Assembly: GCF_047511655.1 (NCBI RefSeq)
Contig: NC_133399.1
Coordinates: forward strand, 6,885,333-6,949,332
DNA: 64,000 nucleotides
Reading direction: 5' to 3'
Source: Castor canadensis
Lineage: Eukaryota > Chordata > Mammalia > Rodentia > Castoridae
The first letter of the stretch is position 1. Each line of letters begins with the position of its first letter. The notes beneath the pieces are model-generated. The model did not search any database. It was not told where the DNA came from and worked only from the letters and a program-made list of their open reading frames with translations. The translations under genes and the position numbers were made by a program. This document shows positions 34,791 through 46,071 of the stretch, one piece after another.

Positions 34791-36137
34791 ATATATTTTT
34801 GGTCTCTCTAGGGAATAACCAAATCATTAGCATTTGTAGTTTGTTCCCTGGTGTGTGAAAATGGAAGGTTGGGAGAAGAAATGCTTTTGACTTTCTTTAT
34901 ATTTGTGTCTCTAACCCTTGGGAGCTCGTTATTGGAGTTTCCTATCCCTTTATTTGTTATAAAAATTAGTAAACATTTAGATAACCCACCAGTCCTTTCT
35001 GACCTATATCCAGCAAACAAGGAACACTGTCCACGAATCCTGAATGTAGAAGGGACAGAGTTGGTAAGGGTATAAGCCCTGCAAATGCCGTGGATCTTTC
35101 CAAGATCCAACTTTTACTGCATTACTTCTGAGCTGGCATAAAGGCAATCTGACCAAGAAAGAGAGGAGGTAGGATATATTTCTCACTAAATGGTTTTAAA
35201 TATTCACGGATCTGGAGAAATTCCAGACAGATATGGATGGGACTGGAATAAGTGTGCATTCTCTTTCCTAAGAAGTGCATTCCCATCTTCTGAAGGGTGA
35301 TAAATCAAGGGTGGGGAGTTTCTCAAAAAAACCACTAAAGAGAGGAGCATAAATAAAGAAAATGAAAGAACTTACTTCCTAGCATCCATGGCTGCTTCCT
35401 GAAGTGGGAGAAGCACAGCACTTAGAGTGCAGCTTCTCGTTAGTGCCCAGCTTGAAGGAATAAGGCGAAGCATCTCAGTTTATTTTCATGTAGCCATCCT
35501 CCAAAGAAGTGTGTCCAGCTCCGTTCAGCCAACTTTGCTAGAATCCAGGCACACTGCCTTAACAAACATGAAAATCCCATTCAAAGTTGTAAAGCAGAAA
35601 CATTGTTAAGACTTTCTTCTATCATTTTTTTAAATTTCCAAATATGTAACATCTAATCTTGTTTCCTGAGTATTTGTTGAGTGTTAATGAGACGTAGCAG
35701 CATTTGTATTGAGAAATCCATGGAAAGGGAACATTTTGTATGAAGGTGATCATGTTCTCAAGCATCATGTACCATGACCAATTGTCACTGCTGTATTACC
35801 ATATGCACTCTTTCTCGAAACAGTAAGAGCAATGATTGTAACTAATATTTGTAGAGATTTTACGAAGCCTCTAGCAATGATGTCATTTTCTCAATAATGT
35901 ATATTGTGCATTATTCACTAGAATGACACTAGTAAATTTTGCTCAACTTCTTTATTATGTTGAACAGATTAATGTCCTTCTTAGCTTGCTTCAAAAACCA
36001 TCACACAGTTTGTGATCCTACCAAGCTGTCTGAAGATTTACAATAGCTAGTACAGCAAATCTCTTCCCTATTGTGGCAGAGGAAAGAAGTTGGCTCAGAT
36101 ATTTTTCTTTCTCATAAGACAACATACTCCCTCCACT
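34791..36137. other. Gene-free stretch
   Basis: No coding signature. Overlapping short open frames at 34808-35186 on both strands show no known domain. Confidence 0.4.
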
Positions 36138-36228
36138 TCATTTTTGTGTACATGGTCCTAAGATTGAACCCAGGACTCAATGAATTTTCAGTCTATGCTC
36201 TACCACTAAGTGGTACTTCCAGCCCTCT
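36138..36228 (-). repeat. ID/B1-like SINE remnant
   Basis: 'agattgaacccaggactcaatg' and 'ctatgctctaccactaagtgg' are the antisense B and A box areas of an ID-like element. Confidence 0.6.
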
Positions 36229-36299
36229 CCTTCATTCTTTTTTATGAACACTTACCTTTCTAAAGCTCCTATCCTTAGGAGTAGATTTATTTCTTAATT

Positions 36300-36470
36300 T
36301 TTAGATATTTTTTTTGACAAATCAGATTTATACTTGTGTCTATGATACAGTGTGATAATTTAATACATATATCACATGTAAATGTCAGATCAATGTAATT
36401 AGTATTTCTGGGACCTTATATACATCATGTATATGTACTGAGAAACATTCAGATCCTTTCTTTTTTTTGT
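36300..36470 (-). mobile_element. Old L1 3' UTR fragment
   Basis: 'gatacagtgtgataatttaatacatatatcacatgtaaatgtcagatcaatgtaattag' (in order) is the antisense ancient L1 tail pattern. Confidence 0.5.
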
Positions 36471-36837
36471 ATAATTACTGTTTCATAACACTTATGTAGT
36501 AATATGCAATAATTAAGCTAGTAGTAAGAAATAGTTTCTTAGTCTACAAGTAAATAGCACTTGAAATTTTGAGAATTATCAAGATTTGAATTTTCTTGTG
36601 ATTGTTACTATTAAATTATATAAGTATTATATTCAACATTTTATTTTATATTTAATATTACAAATAACCCTTGTAATTATAACACAACTTAGGGGAAAAC
36701 AAATTTTAAAAGTACACTAAAAATTATACTTTCTTTCTTGGAAATATCAATTTTAAATTTAGAAAATAGGCTAAAATCTTCCCTGAATCTTAAAATTTCC
36801 ATCATTTAAAGTGATTTTTAACATCAAAGATATTCCT
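36471..36837. other. AT-rich stretch, nothing recognised
   Basis: Low-complexity A/T sequence without coding signature. Confidence 0.4.
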
Positions 36838-37055
36838 TGAGGCTGGGCATAATAGCACAAAAGTGTGGTCCCAGCTACTCAGGAGGCAAAGGTTGGAGGA
36901 TCTGGTTTGATGACAATCCTGAAAGTTAGTTTAAGACACTTTATGAGGACCAAACTGTAAGTAAAGAACTGGAGATGTGGCTCAAGTAGCAGAACATTTT
37001 CACATTGAGAACAAGGCCCTAAATTTTAAACATCTGTTCTGCAAAACAAAAAGAT
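36838..37055 (+). repeat. Composite B1/ID-type SINE
   Basis: 'ggctgggcataatagcac', 'cccagctactcaggaggcaa' (7SL/B1 part), then 'tggagatgtggctcaagtagcagaac' (ID part). The A/B-box parts are in the expected order. Confidence 0.8.
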
Positions 37056-37149
37056 AGTATTACTTGAATTTATAAGACTACTCTTATTTGAAAGGAACTT
37101 TGGAGATGTCTTTCATCTGATAATCCTTTATAAGAACAGTATTTTTGTG

Positions 37150-37320
37150 AATGCAATTGCTAGGTAACATTTATTGGGTGCCCACTTTACATCAGGCACT
37201 CTGCTTATCACTTTATATAGTCGTCTTTACCTTTCTCTATGACAGGTAACATCATTGTGTCCATTCTCCATGATCCTGGTTCACAGAAGACAAAAGACAC
37301 AGAAGGAACCCTAATATCCT
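37150..37320 (-). repeat. MIR-type ancient SINE
   Basis: 'taacatttattgggtgcccactttacatcaggcactctgcttatcactttata' (in order), then 'tgtccattctcc' and an 'acagaagac' end: the MIR core and 3' order, an element shared by all mammals. The orientation label follows the usual MIR consensus, in which this is the complementary strand. Confidence 0.7.
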
Positions 37321-37469
37321 GGTCTTCCTGAATTTGCCATTAGACTATGAGTTGCTTGAAGTGTTGGGAGGGATAATGTCTTACTATGTTTAGGTGCACA
37401 TTACAGTATTGTCTATGTAGATTAAAGTGGTTAATAGGAAATTTTACAAGATAAATTCATCAGTTCTTT

Positions 37470-37620
37470 GATAGTGAGAAGTATGTAGATGAAGCAAGTG
37501 AGGGGGGTATGAATGAGAATGGTTGAGGTCAATTAATATATGATGTATTTGATATACTGTAAGAACTTGTGTGTATGCACAATTTTCTGCACCCATCGCA
37601 ACAATGAATGAAAAAAAAGA
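37470..37620 (+). mobile_element. L1 3' tail fragment
   Basis: 'gagaatggttgaggtcaattaatatatgatgtatttgatatactgtaagaacttgtg' (in order) and an A-rich end: a short L1 tail of the local family. Confidence 0.6.
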
Positions 37621-38194
37621 ACTTGAGCTGGACTTCAATAAACCTAGGAGAAAAATTGCATTTTAAGGAACTCCAGTATGAGATGACTTTCAACAAAGTA
37701 ATAGTTGAAAAATTAAACATTAAAACTGGCATAAAAAGTTTTGGGATTTATATATAAATGACACCAGTTTTATTATTTACTGTGAATCATAAAATTTAAG
37801 ACTTTGGGTTTTTCAGTATTATTGTGACCTGCTTTTAAAGATATTTGAAGAAGAGAAAAAAATTACATGATTTAAAGAAAATAAATTATGCAAACAAATA
37901 GAAAACTATAAAATAGAAATAAAACAAAAATATAAATTAAAATAACATGAAATATAGTAAAAAGTATACAAGTTTAAAATACAAAGAGTTGGAGAAGTCT
38001 TTCCATGTCATTTAATATTGCAATCCCTTTTGGGAGGGAAGGTATATGTCATATCTGGAGTCTATTTTAGCTGTTAGGAATGTGTCCCAAAGGAGAAAGC
38101 AGAAGAAGAAATGACAACACTGGGATCTGAATTGGACTGGGACATTGTTATCAGCAATTTATTTGAACATCAGCTCTTACTATCGCTGCTTTTT
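37621..38194. other. AT-rich stretch, nothing recognised
   Basis: Includes a very A-rich part (37830-37980) but no coding or named repeat signature. Confidence 0.4.
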
Positions 38195-38318
38195 AAGGAA
38201 GGTGTGGGGGGCATGCCTATAATCCCAACATTGGGAAGCTGGGACAGGTGTCTAAAGGTTTCTTGACCAGCTTATGCTACATAGTGAGACCCTATCTCCA
38301 AAACAAAACAAAAATTTC
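38195..38318 (+). repeat. B1-like SINE
   Basis: 'ggggggcatgcctataatcccaacattgggaagctggg' and 'gctacatagtgagaccctatctcc' (order of phrases), then an A-rich tail with CAAAA repeats. Confidence 0.8.
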
Positions 38319-38670
38319 AAAAATCAGTAGTTGTTCTCTCTTGGCATACTTTCTGACTCAACCATGAACTATAATACCAGTTTTACATCATGTGGAAGCT
38401 GAGACCCTGTAATCCCATATATACATGTTACAAGGGTCAATGCTGAGGAGAAACTGAACTTCCCAGTGAGGTATTGATTTATTGGGTAGAATGCCATGTT
38501 CCCCATGGAATTTTGGAACTTCACTTATGTCTTTGCCCAGCAAAAATGCACTGAATTTAATTTATTCATTCAGTGTTCAGTTGGTAGGGAATAATGGTGA
38601 ATCCATTAGCATGAGGGGCTGTCTTAGAAAGCAGCTATCAAGGAAAAATATAGCCAAAAGATATGCACTA

Positions 38671-38671
38671 T

Positions 38672-38711
<40 letters not shown>

Positions 38712-38728
38712 ATATATATATATATATA
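38671..38728. repeat. (AT)n microsatellite forming a perfect palindrome
   Basis: TTAC-(AT)17-GTAA at 38671-38712 is a 42-base perfect palindrome, followed directly by a further (TA)n run to 38728. Confidence 0.95.
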
Positions 38729-39152
38729 CTCAAATTTCCAGACAGACCAAGCACACAAAAGGCCCTGGGTTTAATCTCCAGCAAAACAAGCTAAAATAAA
38801 TAGACTCACTATAGGAAAAATTGATGACAAACAACAGCCCAAATGTAACATTTCTAGTGGCTAAAACAATTAATTTATATTACACAGGATCCAATGCAAT
38901 AGCTTGATGCAACTTTAAAATATAACATATCTTAGAATAAATTGGTGAATAGTAACATTTCTCATAAAACAGTAGAGAATGTGAGATTATAATTTGAGCA
39001 GCATCACATATTTGTAGTTATGAGAAGATTCAGAATATATCAACTTAATCAGAGTTTGATTCTCTGAGAACATGATATCATAATTGGATTTGATTGTGTA
39101 AAGTGAATTTAAAAATAGCATTAATGATTGTTTATTGCTTAAAAATAGCATT
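38729..39152. other. Upstream flank of the OR gene, nothing recognised
   Basis: Apart from a possible short ID-like piece at 38750-38790 ('gccctgggtttaatctcc'), no feature is seen. Promoter elements of ORs (Olf1/EBF and homeodomain sites) cannot be told from background here. Confidence 0.4.
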
Positions 39153-39471
39153 ACTGGGCATGATAGTGCATGACTGTAATCCCAAAAGTGAGGATGTACA
39201 AATATAAGGATCAGAGTACATGGCTAGTTTGGCCAAAAGATGGAGAGATCCTATCTCAAAAACTAGGCAGGTGTACTGCTTCATGCCTGTAATCTCAGCT
39301 ACTGTAGATGTGAAGGTAAGAGGATTTAATTAAAAGACCAGACCAGGAAAATGCATCAGGCCCTATCTGAAAACCAAACTATAAGCAAAATTACTGCGGG
39401 TTTATCTCAAGTGGTAGAGTCCTTGTCTAGCAAGTTTGAGGACTTGAGTTCAATACTCAGTAATAAAAAAA
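39153..39471 (+). repeat. Composite B1/ID SINE, extended
   Basis: Two B1-like units ('gggcatgatagtgcatgactgtaatccc', then 'ggcaggtgtactgcttcatgcctgtaatctcagc' in order), then an ID-like part ('ctcaagtggtagagtccttgtctagcaag') and an A-run. It ends about 240 bases before the OR start codon, so it lies in the 5' flank or intron. Confidence 0.8.
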
Positions 39472-39680
39472 ATTACACACTTCCATTTTTTCCTTAGAAA
39501 ATGCAAAAATTTTATTTTTTGTGTCACCATACACAAAATTAATCTGAGAACTACATCTTGAAGAAAGGAATGAAAATGACTTGAAGGGTGAAAATGTTTA
39601 AATATTACTAGAATTTAAGGCATTGACAGAAGATTTCTTTCCACCAAGTAATGTCTATGTTCCTGATTCATCGTCACTCA

Positions 39681-39697
39681 TATTACTATCTTCCAGC
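39681..39697 (+). promoter_or_regulatory. Candidate splice acceptor just upstream of the OR start codon
   Basis: A pyrimidine-rich run ending in 'ttccag' (AG at 39695-39696) lies 16 bases before the ATG. OR genes usually have one or more non-coding 5' exons spliced onto the single coding exon, so this is a reasonable acceptor. It also excludes the open frame upstream of 39697 from the mature reading frame. Donor and promoter were not identified. Confidence 0.4.
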
Positions 39698-39712
39698 AGA
39701 CTACTGAACAAC

Positions 39713-40648
39713 ATGGAATCAGAAAACAAAACAGATGTAATAGAATATTTTCTCCTGGGACTCTCAGAGGATCCAGTATTGCAGCCCATCCTCTTTGGGC
39801 TGTTGCTGACAATGTACATGGTCACCATGCTTGGGAACCTGCTCATCATCCTAGCAGTCAGCTCTGACTCAAAACTCCACACCCCCATGTACTTCTTCCT
39901 CTCCAATCTGTCCTTTGTTGATATCTGTCGCACCTCTACTATAGTCCCTAAGATGCTGGTGAACATTCAGACAGAAAACAAGGCCATTACATATGCAGGC
40001 TGCCTTACCCAGGTGTATTTTTCCTTGGTTTTTCTAAGTATGGACAATTTACTTCTGACTGTAATGGCCTATGACCGTTATGTGGCCATCTGCCATCCTT
40101 TGTATTACACAGTCATCATGAACCCTGGTCTCTGTGTTTTGCTGGTTGCAGTCTCCATGTGCATCAGCATTGTGGATGCCCTGCTACATGCTCTAATGTT
40201 GTTACACTTATCTTTCTGCACTGACCTGAAAATTCCTCACTTCTTCTGCGAAATTACTCAGATTCTCAAGCTGGCTTGTTCTGACACTCTTATCAATAAC
40301 ATCTTGTTGTATTTAGTAACTGCCTTCTTGGGTATTGGTCCTTTTTCTGGCATAATTTTCTCTTACAGTCAAATTGTCTCCTCCATCCTGAGAATCCCAT
40401 CAGCTGGTGGAAAGTATAAAGCTTTTTCTACTTGTGGGTCCCACCTATCTGTAGTTTCTTTGTTCTATGGGACCTGTATTGGGGTTTACCTTAGTTCTGC
40501 AATTACTGATTCTCCCAGGAAGACTGAAGTGGCCTCAGTGATGTACACCGTGGTCACTCCCATGATGAACCCCTTCATCTATAGCCTAAGGAACAAAGAG
40601 TTGAAGGGAACCTTGAGAAAATCCACCATTGGAAAATTTTCCTTTTAG
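39713..40648 (+). CDS. Intact olfactory receptor (class II GPCR, family 7-like)
   Basis: A 311-residue single-exon seven-transmembrane odorant receptor, expected in olfactory cilia coupled to Golf/adenylyl cyclase. The frame stays open upstream to 39623, but that codon is TTG; the first in-frame ATG is 39713, in a strong context (A at -3, G at +4), and gives the usual OR length. Visible hallmarks: N-glycosylation site N5-K-T; GN in TM1 (41-42); [13 protein letters not shown] (55-67, end of IC1 into TM2); C97 and C179, the conserved TM3-EC2 disulfide pair; [10 protein letters not shown] at 118-127 (G-protein contact); SY in TM5 (217-219); [10 protein letters not shown] at 236-245 (TM6); [14 protein letters not shown] at 283-296 (TM7). 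The wording of these blocks is typical of OR family 7. Small oddity: SYSQIV where SYSKIV is usual. No stop or frameshift is present. It is the only plus-strand OR and the only intact one here. The ligand cannot be read from sequence. Confidence 0.95.
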   Translation: MESENKTDVIEYFLLGLSEDPVLQPILFGLLLTMYMVTMLGNLLIILAVSSDSKLHTPMYFFLSNLSFVDICRTSTIVPKMLVNIQTENKAITYAGCLTQVYFSLVFLSMDNLLLTVMAYDRYVAICHPLYYTVIMNPGLCVLLVAVSMCISIVDALLHALMLLHLSFCTDLKIPHFFCEITQILKLACSDTLINNILLYLVTAFLGIGPFSGIIFSYSQIVSSILRIPSAGGKYKAFSTCGSHLSVVSLFYGTCIGVYLSSAITDSPRKTEVASVMYTVVTPMMNPFIYSLRNKELKGTLRKSTIGKFSF

Positions 40649-41364
40649 CAATTCTGTCAATTGTCTTTAGTGTGGAGTTCTAGAATGGGTCAAAGGGAAC
40701 AAATTGAATTTTTCTAGCAAGTGTTTAACCAGGGTCTTTCATAACATATACTTTGTATTGAGTCCTGTTTTTCCCTATTTTTACTCTATGTCAATGACCA
40801 ACTAACTTCACTCTCTGAGTCTAGTTTCCACAACTATAAAATAGGGAAAGTAATGTTGTACACTTAAGTGTACAACACTTAAGTGAAATAGAGCATCTGT
40901 CTCATATTGGGATATATGAGAAAATGCAATGTATGTTTTATAGTCAAAAAACCTTTCTGTATTGAGCACAAGTAAAATGAAAGACATAAAGTTTGGAGGT
41001 GAGCATTCCTGTGTCAGTAAAATCTTAGTGGACATTTTATTATTCCTTTATTATTTTATGATTAATTAAGTTCCAATTTAACTCTGTTTCCCTGAGTTAC
41101 TTTTATTTTATTCTTATTTTCTGACTTTTGCCATGATATAAACACATTATTTGAACAGTCCATTGAGTATTAAATAAAAGTTGATTTCTCAATATCCAAT
41201 CATATGGAGGATTTCATCTTTTAGTTTTGGAAATTTATTTTAACCTAATTACATTGGATAACAAAACATGCTGTGTTTATTATTTTAATTTCTTACAATT
41301 GTCCCTATGATTTCTATGTAGCAATCCTGGGAATTCACAAATGCCAGGTAAGATCTGGAGGAAA
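40649..41364. other. 3' flank of the OR gene
   Basis: AT-rich; contains the candidate polyadenylation signal at 41173 and an imperfect 'acacttaagtg' inverted repeat pair at 40860-40885. Nothing else recognised. Confidence 0.4.
41173..41178 (+). terminator. Candidate polyadenylation signal of the OR gene
   Basis: The first clear AATAAA on the coding strand after the OR stop codon, about 525 bases downstream, followed by T-rich sequence. This would give an ordinary OR 3' untranslated region. The motif is frequent in AT-rich DNA, so it is only a candidate. Confidence 0.35.
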
Positions 41365-41450
41365 TGCCTGTGATTCTATTGCACTGTTAAAGCACTTGTC
41401 TAGCATGCAGTGGTCCCTGTGATCTATCTTCAGTATGGAGGAAAAGTAAG
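41365..41450 (+). repeat. ID-like SINE remnant
   Basis: 'ttaaagcacttgtctagcatgcagtggtccctgtgatctatcttcag' (in order) follows the ID element A/B box order. Confidence 0.5.
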
Positions 41451-41764
41451 TTTCTAAATTGAGACTATTAAAGTCAGCTCTTCAGCATGTTATTTGAAGA
41501 TTACTCACCCAAGTGGGCAACCTAGGCAGTCACAGAAGATCTTTTGGTTCAATGATTTCTACTCAACATCTGCAAGCTTTGGGAGAAGGGGTTCCATTTC
41601 CATTTTGAATTTGGACCCAAAAAGTATATGTCTGTTTTGTCCTGCTAATAATATCAGCATTATCTAGGGAGTTCATTCTTTTTGGAATTCACAAATGTGC
41701 ATATTTCTGGGTCCCCTTGTGATGTTTCAATAACATGAATACAGGTATTTCAAATCAATGTAAG

Positions 41765-42010
41765 CTTGTGAATCTCCTCCAACATGTATCATTTTTTTTG
41801 TGGTGGAGACATTCAATGTCCTTATATCTAGGTGTTGTGAAATACATAATACATTGTTGATTCCTTCTATTTCTCCTTAACTTAATAACTGTTGAAAACT
41901 TTTCCCCACCTCTTCCATGTGTTTCACTCCCAGACCAGTGGCAACTGCTATTTTATACTCAACTTCCACACCACACACTCTTTTTAGATTCTAGAAATGA
42001 GATCTTTAAT
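41765..42010 (-). mobile_element. Possible old L1 3' UTR fragment
   Basis: 'gtggagacattcaatgtccttatatctaggtgttgtgaaatacataatacattgttg' (in order) fits the antisense ancient L1 3' UTR pattern. Weak. Confidence 0.4.
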
Positions 42011-42044
42011 GCAAGGGGAAACTGAACCTTCCGCAAGAACTTTT

Positions 42045-42298
42045 CCTGGTGTAGACCTCTAGTCCCTGCTACTTGGTAGGCTTAAGTTAGGTTGATTGCT
42101 TTGTCCAGGATTTTAGCCAGGGCAACATAGCAAGATTCTATCAAAAATAGTGAAAAAAGAAGAAAGAAATGGAAAGGAAAGGAAAGGGAGTGAAGGAAAG
42201 AGGATGAGATAGAAGGGGAGGAGAGAAGAAGGGATGAAATGTAAGGTGAGGAGAGGGAAGGAAAGGAAAGGAAGAAAGAAGGAAAGAAAGAAAGTCTC
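42045..42298 (+). repeat. B1-like SINE with expanded GA-rich tail
   Basis: 'tagtccctgctacttggtaggcttaag' and 'gccagggcaacatagcaagattctatc' form the SINE body. From about 42150 to 42298 follows a purine-only GGAAA/GAAGG microsatellite grown from the A tail. Confidence 0.75.
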
Positions 42299-42706
42299 TA
42301 GGTAGCCCCTATATACTTCTGTTTGAATAAATCCATGAGGTGATTTTGATGTTCAGTCATGACTAAGAAGATATGGCACACTCCTTATGCATTACACAAT
42401 GTTTTATTAACATTGTCACATATTCTGAGCTTTCTGTCACAAGACTCACAAGTGCTTCTGACTCTTGAACTTTTCATGACACACTAAATAATAGTCTTTT
42501 TCCCCATTGAAAAGAATCAATACATTCCAAAACTTTCTGAAAACTTACAGCACTTCTATTTTTTAACCTCATTTTCATTTTTATTAGCATGTATTCATTC
42601 AACACAGTGGATTCATTGGGACAATTCTAAGTAGCCTTACATCATACATTGTTTAGCTCTCTCTCACCATCCCTCCATGACCTTCTCCCTGCCCCACTTA
42701 AAGCAA

Positions 42707-43145
42707 AAGCAGGATACAAAATCAATTTACAAAAATCAGTAGCCTTTCTATATATGAACAGACTGAAGAAGAATATAGGAAAACAATTCCATTTACAATA
42801 GCCTCAAAAGAAGATAAAATACCCAGGGATTACCTCAGCAAAGGATGTGAAAGACCTCTACAAAGAAAACTATAAACCACAGAAGAAAGAATTTGAAGAC
42901 TACAGAAGATGGCACGATCTCCCATACTCAGTACTGCAGAATCAATAGCTATATTACCAAAAACTATTTACATGCTCAATGCAATCTCCATCAAAATTCC
43001 AATGACATTCATCACACAGGCTGAAAAATCAACCTGGAGGTTCATATGAGGTTCACATAGCCAAGGTAATACCGAATAAAAACATAAATGCCATAGCAAT
43101 AAAAACAGCATAGTAGCAGCATTAAAACAGACATGAAGGCCATTG
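42707..43145 (+). mobile_element. L1 ORF2 fragment (post-RT region)
   Basis: Sense L1 ORF2 from 'gcaggatacaaaatcaatttac' to 'aaaacagacatgaaggcca', matching 14617-15125 of L1-B with indels. Truncated at both ends; no tail. Abuts an oppositely oriented L1 at the same ORF2 position. Confidence 0.85.
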
Positions 43146-44495
43146 TGTTGGTATTAGGCTGTTTGTGTTACTATGGCTCTGCAGTATATTTTCAAGACAG
43201 ATTTTGTGATACCCCAGTATTGATCCTTTTGCTCAGGATTGCTTTGTTTATTTCAGGCCATTTTTGCTTCACTGTGAACATTAGGAATGATTTTTCTATG
43301 TCTGTGAAGAATGTCATTAGAATTTTTATGGGAATTGCATTGAACATAGTTTGTTTTGTGTAGGTTAGCCATTTTCATGATTTTGCTTCTACTCACCCAC
43401 AAGTCTGGGAAATCTTTCCGTCTTCGGATTTCTTCTTTGAATTCTGTCATCAGTGACTTATAGTTTTCATTAGAGCAATGGTTTACTTACTTTATCATTC
43501 ATTTCAATGCCTCTGTGTTGTTTACTTAGCGGCCATTACTTTAGAATGTCTGCTCTCAGCTTTACATTTGCTTTCTGTATGCTATTTGTGAGTTTGTTTA
43601 TTCTTGTTCTTACAAGGCATTAAGGGGCATCATTATTTTATTTAATTGTGATCTCTCTGATTGTTAATCTAAGCACTCATTAACAATGGTAGTCCCTTAT
43701 GGGACTACTAGTCTACATCACAAAGATTCTAATAATTTCTTTTAATTTTCATGTGATTGTAGATTTTTAAAAATTTCCCCCATGATTTCTGCAATGGTCT
43801 ACTTATCATTCAAGAGTCTACTGCTCAATCTACATATTGTCATATACCTTCCTCCATTTCTTTTGCTATTAATTTTTCTTCCATTATGAGTTTATAAGAT
43901 AAAAGAAAGTATTTGTACTTTGTCATACTTGTTAAGAATTGCTTCAAAGCTTAAATCTATTTTTATCTGTCTGGATGCTGAGAAGAATATCCATAACTTG
44001 ACTTGTAGGTGGAATAGTCTGCATGTGTCTTCTAAGAACATTTGATCTGTGGAATGATTTAACCCCCAAATTTCTTCCTTTTTTGTTGAATGACCTATCT
44101 TCTGATGAAAGCTTGTAGTGAGATCATGTACTATAGTTGTAGTTAAACCAATATGTTTTCTTTTGTACAGTGTAATTTGTTTCATGAATTGTGCTCACCA
44201 TTGTTAGTTGAACATATGTTTACAATTATTATATCTACTCTATTGATTGTTCACTTACTAATAAATAGGAAACTTATTTGAATGTTGTGATTAATTTTAG
44301 GTGAATGCCTACTTTGTCAGATATGTACATAGCTACTTCTGTATGCTATTTTCTTCTGTTTGCTTGGTATGCAGTTTACATCCTCTCAGTTTCAGTCTGT
44401 GTGCCTTGGTCAAGAAAGTGTGTTCCTTGAGAAACAAGGAGTTTGATTTCTGTTTTTTAAAGCAATTTGATTGATAAGACTATTTTCATTAAGGA
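43146..44495 (-). mobile_element. Older L1, part 1 (ORF2)
   Basis: Antisense L1 ORF2 from the post-RT region ('tattaggctgtttgtgttactatggctctgcagtatattttcaag' in order) back through the RT and towards the endonuclease ('gaatgcctactttgtcagatatg', 'cagtttcagtctgtgtgcc'). Much more diverged than L1-B. Confidence 0.75.
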
Positions 44496-44900
44496 TAATG
44501 TTTTTACACTTTTTATTAGCACAAAATAGTTGTATAGGGGGATGAATTGTGACATTCAGGCATAGTCTTACAGTATATTTTAATTAGATTCATCCCTTAT
44601 GTCATTCCTATCACCTTTCTTTGAACAATTTGAACAAATTTCATTGTTCTATTTTCAAACATGAATACAATATGCATCCACCATATTTACCATTCTTTAC
44701 CCTTTCCTTATGCTGTTCACTCCCACTGGCATTCAGTCATAGATAGGACCTGTTTTATTTTCCATCCTTCATTTTTAAGTGTGTATTTGTTAGATCAAAG
44801 GAGCTTCACCATGGTATTTCAGAAATGCATATATCATGCTTTAATCAGGTTACCCCCCATTAAGATACCTGCTACTATTTCTGAATCCTGTGTTATTGTG
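44496..44900 (-). mobile_element. L1 3' end inserted in the older L1
   Basis: 'ttttattagcacaaaatagttgtatagggggatgaattgtgacattc' (in order) opens a 3' UTR-type segment, with 'agataggacctgttttattttcc' near the end. It separates two collinear parts of the older L1. Confidence 0.5.
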
Positions 44901-44944
44901 TTTTTCCTGTTTTGAGTATTTATTGCTTCTTTTCTTCCTTTTTC

Positions 44945-45758
44945 ATCTTAAAAGTTTATTTCTTGACTGAGTTGAACATGATTTAATATTTACTAGTTAT
45001 TGTGTATTGATCTATACCTCTATGAAATTTATTCTTTTGTGAGCACTTACATTTGTGGTATGTGTGCTTTCTTTCTGATATGTGTGTTAATTTCATTTAC
45101 TATCACTGCAATGCTGTCATAGTGCTAAAGGGTTGCGTTTATTTGTGTTAACATAGAAAGATATTTATTTCTCTTAATTTTAAGGATAAGTTTCTTGAGT
45201 TAGAAATATTATCTGACAGTTATTTTCTCTTAGGACTTTAAACATGTCATTCTGTGATGTCCTGGATTTCATAGTATCTGCTAAGACATTAATGCTTTCT
45301 GATGAATTTGCTTTTGTTTGTACATCAGGATTTTCTCTCATAGCTTTCAATGTCTTTTTCATGGTTTTAATATCATTTCTACTCTTCACTTGTTAATTTT
45401 AATGTGATTTCAAGATTTTCTATTCTCATCATGTCTACTATAGTCATGTCTGCTTCTACTAAATGCCTCTTGAACATGGAGCTCCATATCTATCACTTGG
45501 AATTGGAAATAGTTGCTATGAATTAATTAAATAGGATATCTATGCCTTTGTGTAGTATCTTAGCTATTTCTTTTATCCCATGGATTGTTAGGTTTGGTCT
45601 CTTGCTCATATCTCTGAGTGCTTGAAACTTCTGGTTATGCTTGCTTATTTTTTTTTCTTTATTTGTCTATGGATGTAATAGTTCCTCACATTTGTCTTCA
45701 ATCTCTGATATACTTTGTTCTGCTTGATCTAGTTTATTAGGGATGCTTTGTTCCCCTT
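44945..45758 (-). mobile_element. Older L1, part 2 (5' ORF2 / ORF1 region)
   Basis: Antisense 'cttcaatctctgatatactttgttctgcttgatctagtttattagggatgcttt' (in order) corresponds to the ORF1 coiled-coil end. Continues beyond the younger insertion at about 51695. Confidence 0.6.
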
Positions 45759-46055
45759 CACTGTTGTGCTGAAAGGGGGTATATTGTGGAATTTACAAAG
45801 ATTCTTACAATGTATCCACTATGTCATATTGAATTCACTCCTTCTACTGCTCTCCTTAATCCCTTCATCCCCCAATTCCTGGAATAGTTTCAACAGGTGT
45901 CGTTTTTGAATGTACACATGAGTACATATTTTTGCATTGTATTCACCATTTTACCCCCTTTCCCTACCACCTAACCCCTCCCACTGGTGTCAACCTTCCC
46001 CCTAGGTAGAACCTGTTCTGCTCTCCTTTTCTCTGAGTTGTAGAAGAGAAAATAT

Positions 46056-46071
46056 AAAAAGAAAAACATGA
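46056..46071. repeat. Target-site duplication of L1-C, left copy
   Basis: aaaaagaaaaacatga, identical to 47698-47713. The leading A bases are ambiguous with the tail on the right-hand copy. Confidence 0.85.

Noticed and set aside
34808..35186. Overlapping open frames on both strands
   Set aside because: Both strands are equally open over the same bases and neither has a known motif, which is typical of chance frames.
36838..37055. tRNA gene suggested by A- and B-box-like sequences
   Set aside because: These are internal promoter remnants of the ID-like half of a SINE. No cloverleaf stem pairing or discrete tRNA end is seen.
39623..39712. In-frame N-terminal extension of the OR reading frame by 30 codons
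   Set aside because: The extension starts at TTG, contains no in-frame ATG, and precedes a good splice acceptor and a strong ATG context at 39713 that gives the normal OR length.
39655..39966. 103-codon open frame antisense to the OR
   Set aside because: It mirrors the conserved OR coding region on the other strand and has no independent protein signature.
42707..44495. 5' inversion of a single L1 by twin priming
   Set aside because: Twin priming puts the inverted 5' segment before the sense 3' segment with little overlap. Here the plus and minus parts meet at the same ORF2 coordinate, no 3' end is adjacent, and the two parts differ strongly in divergence.
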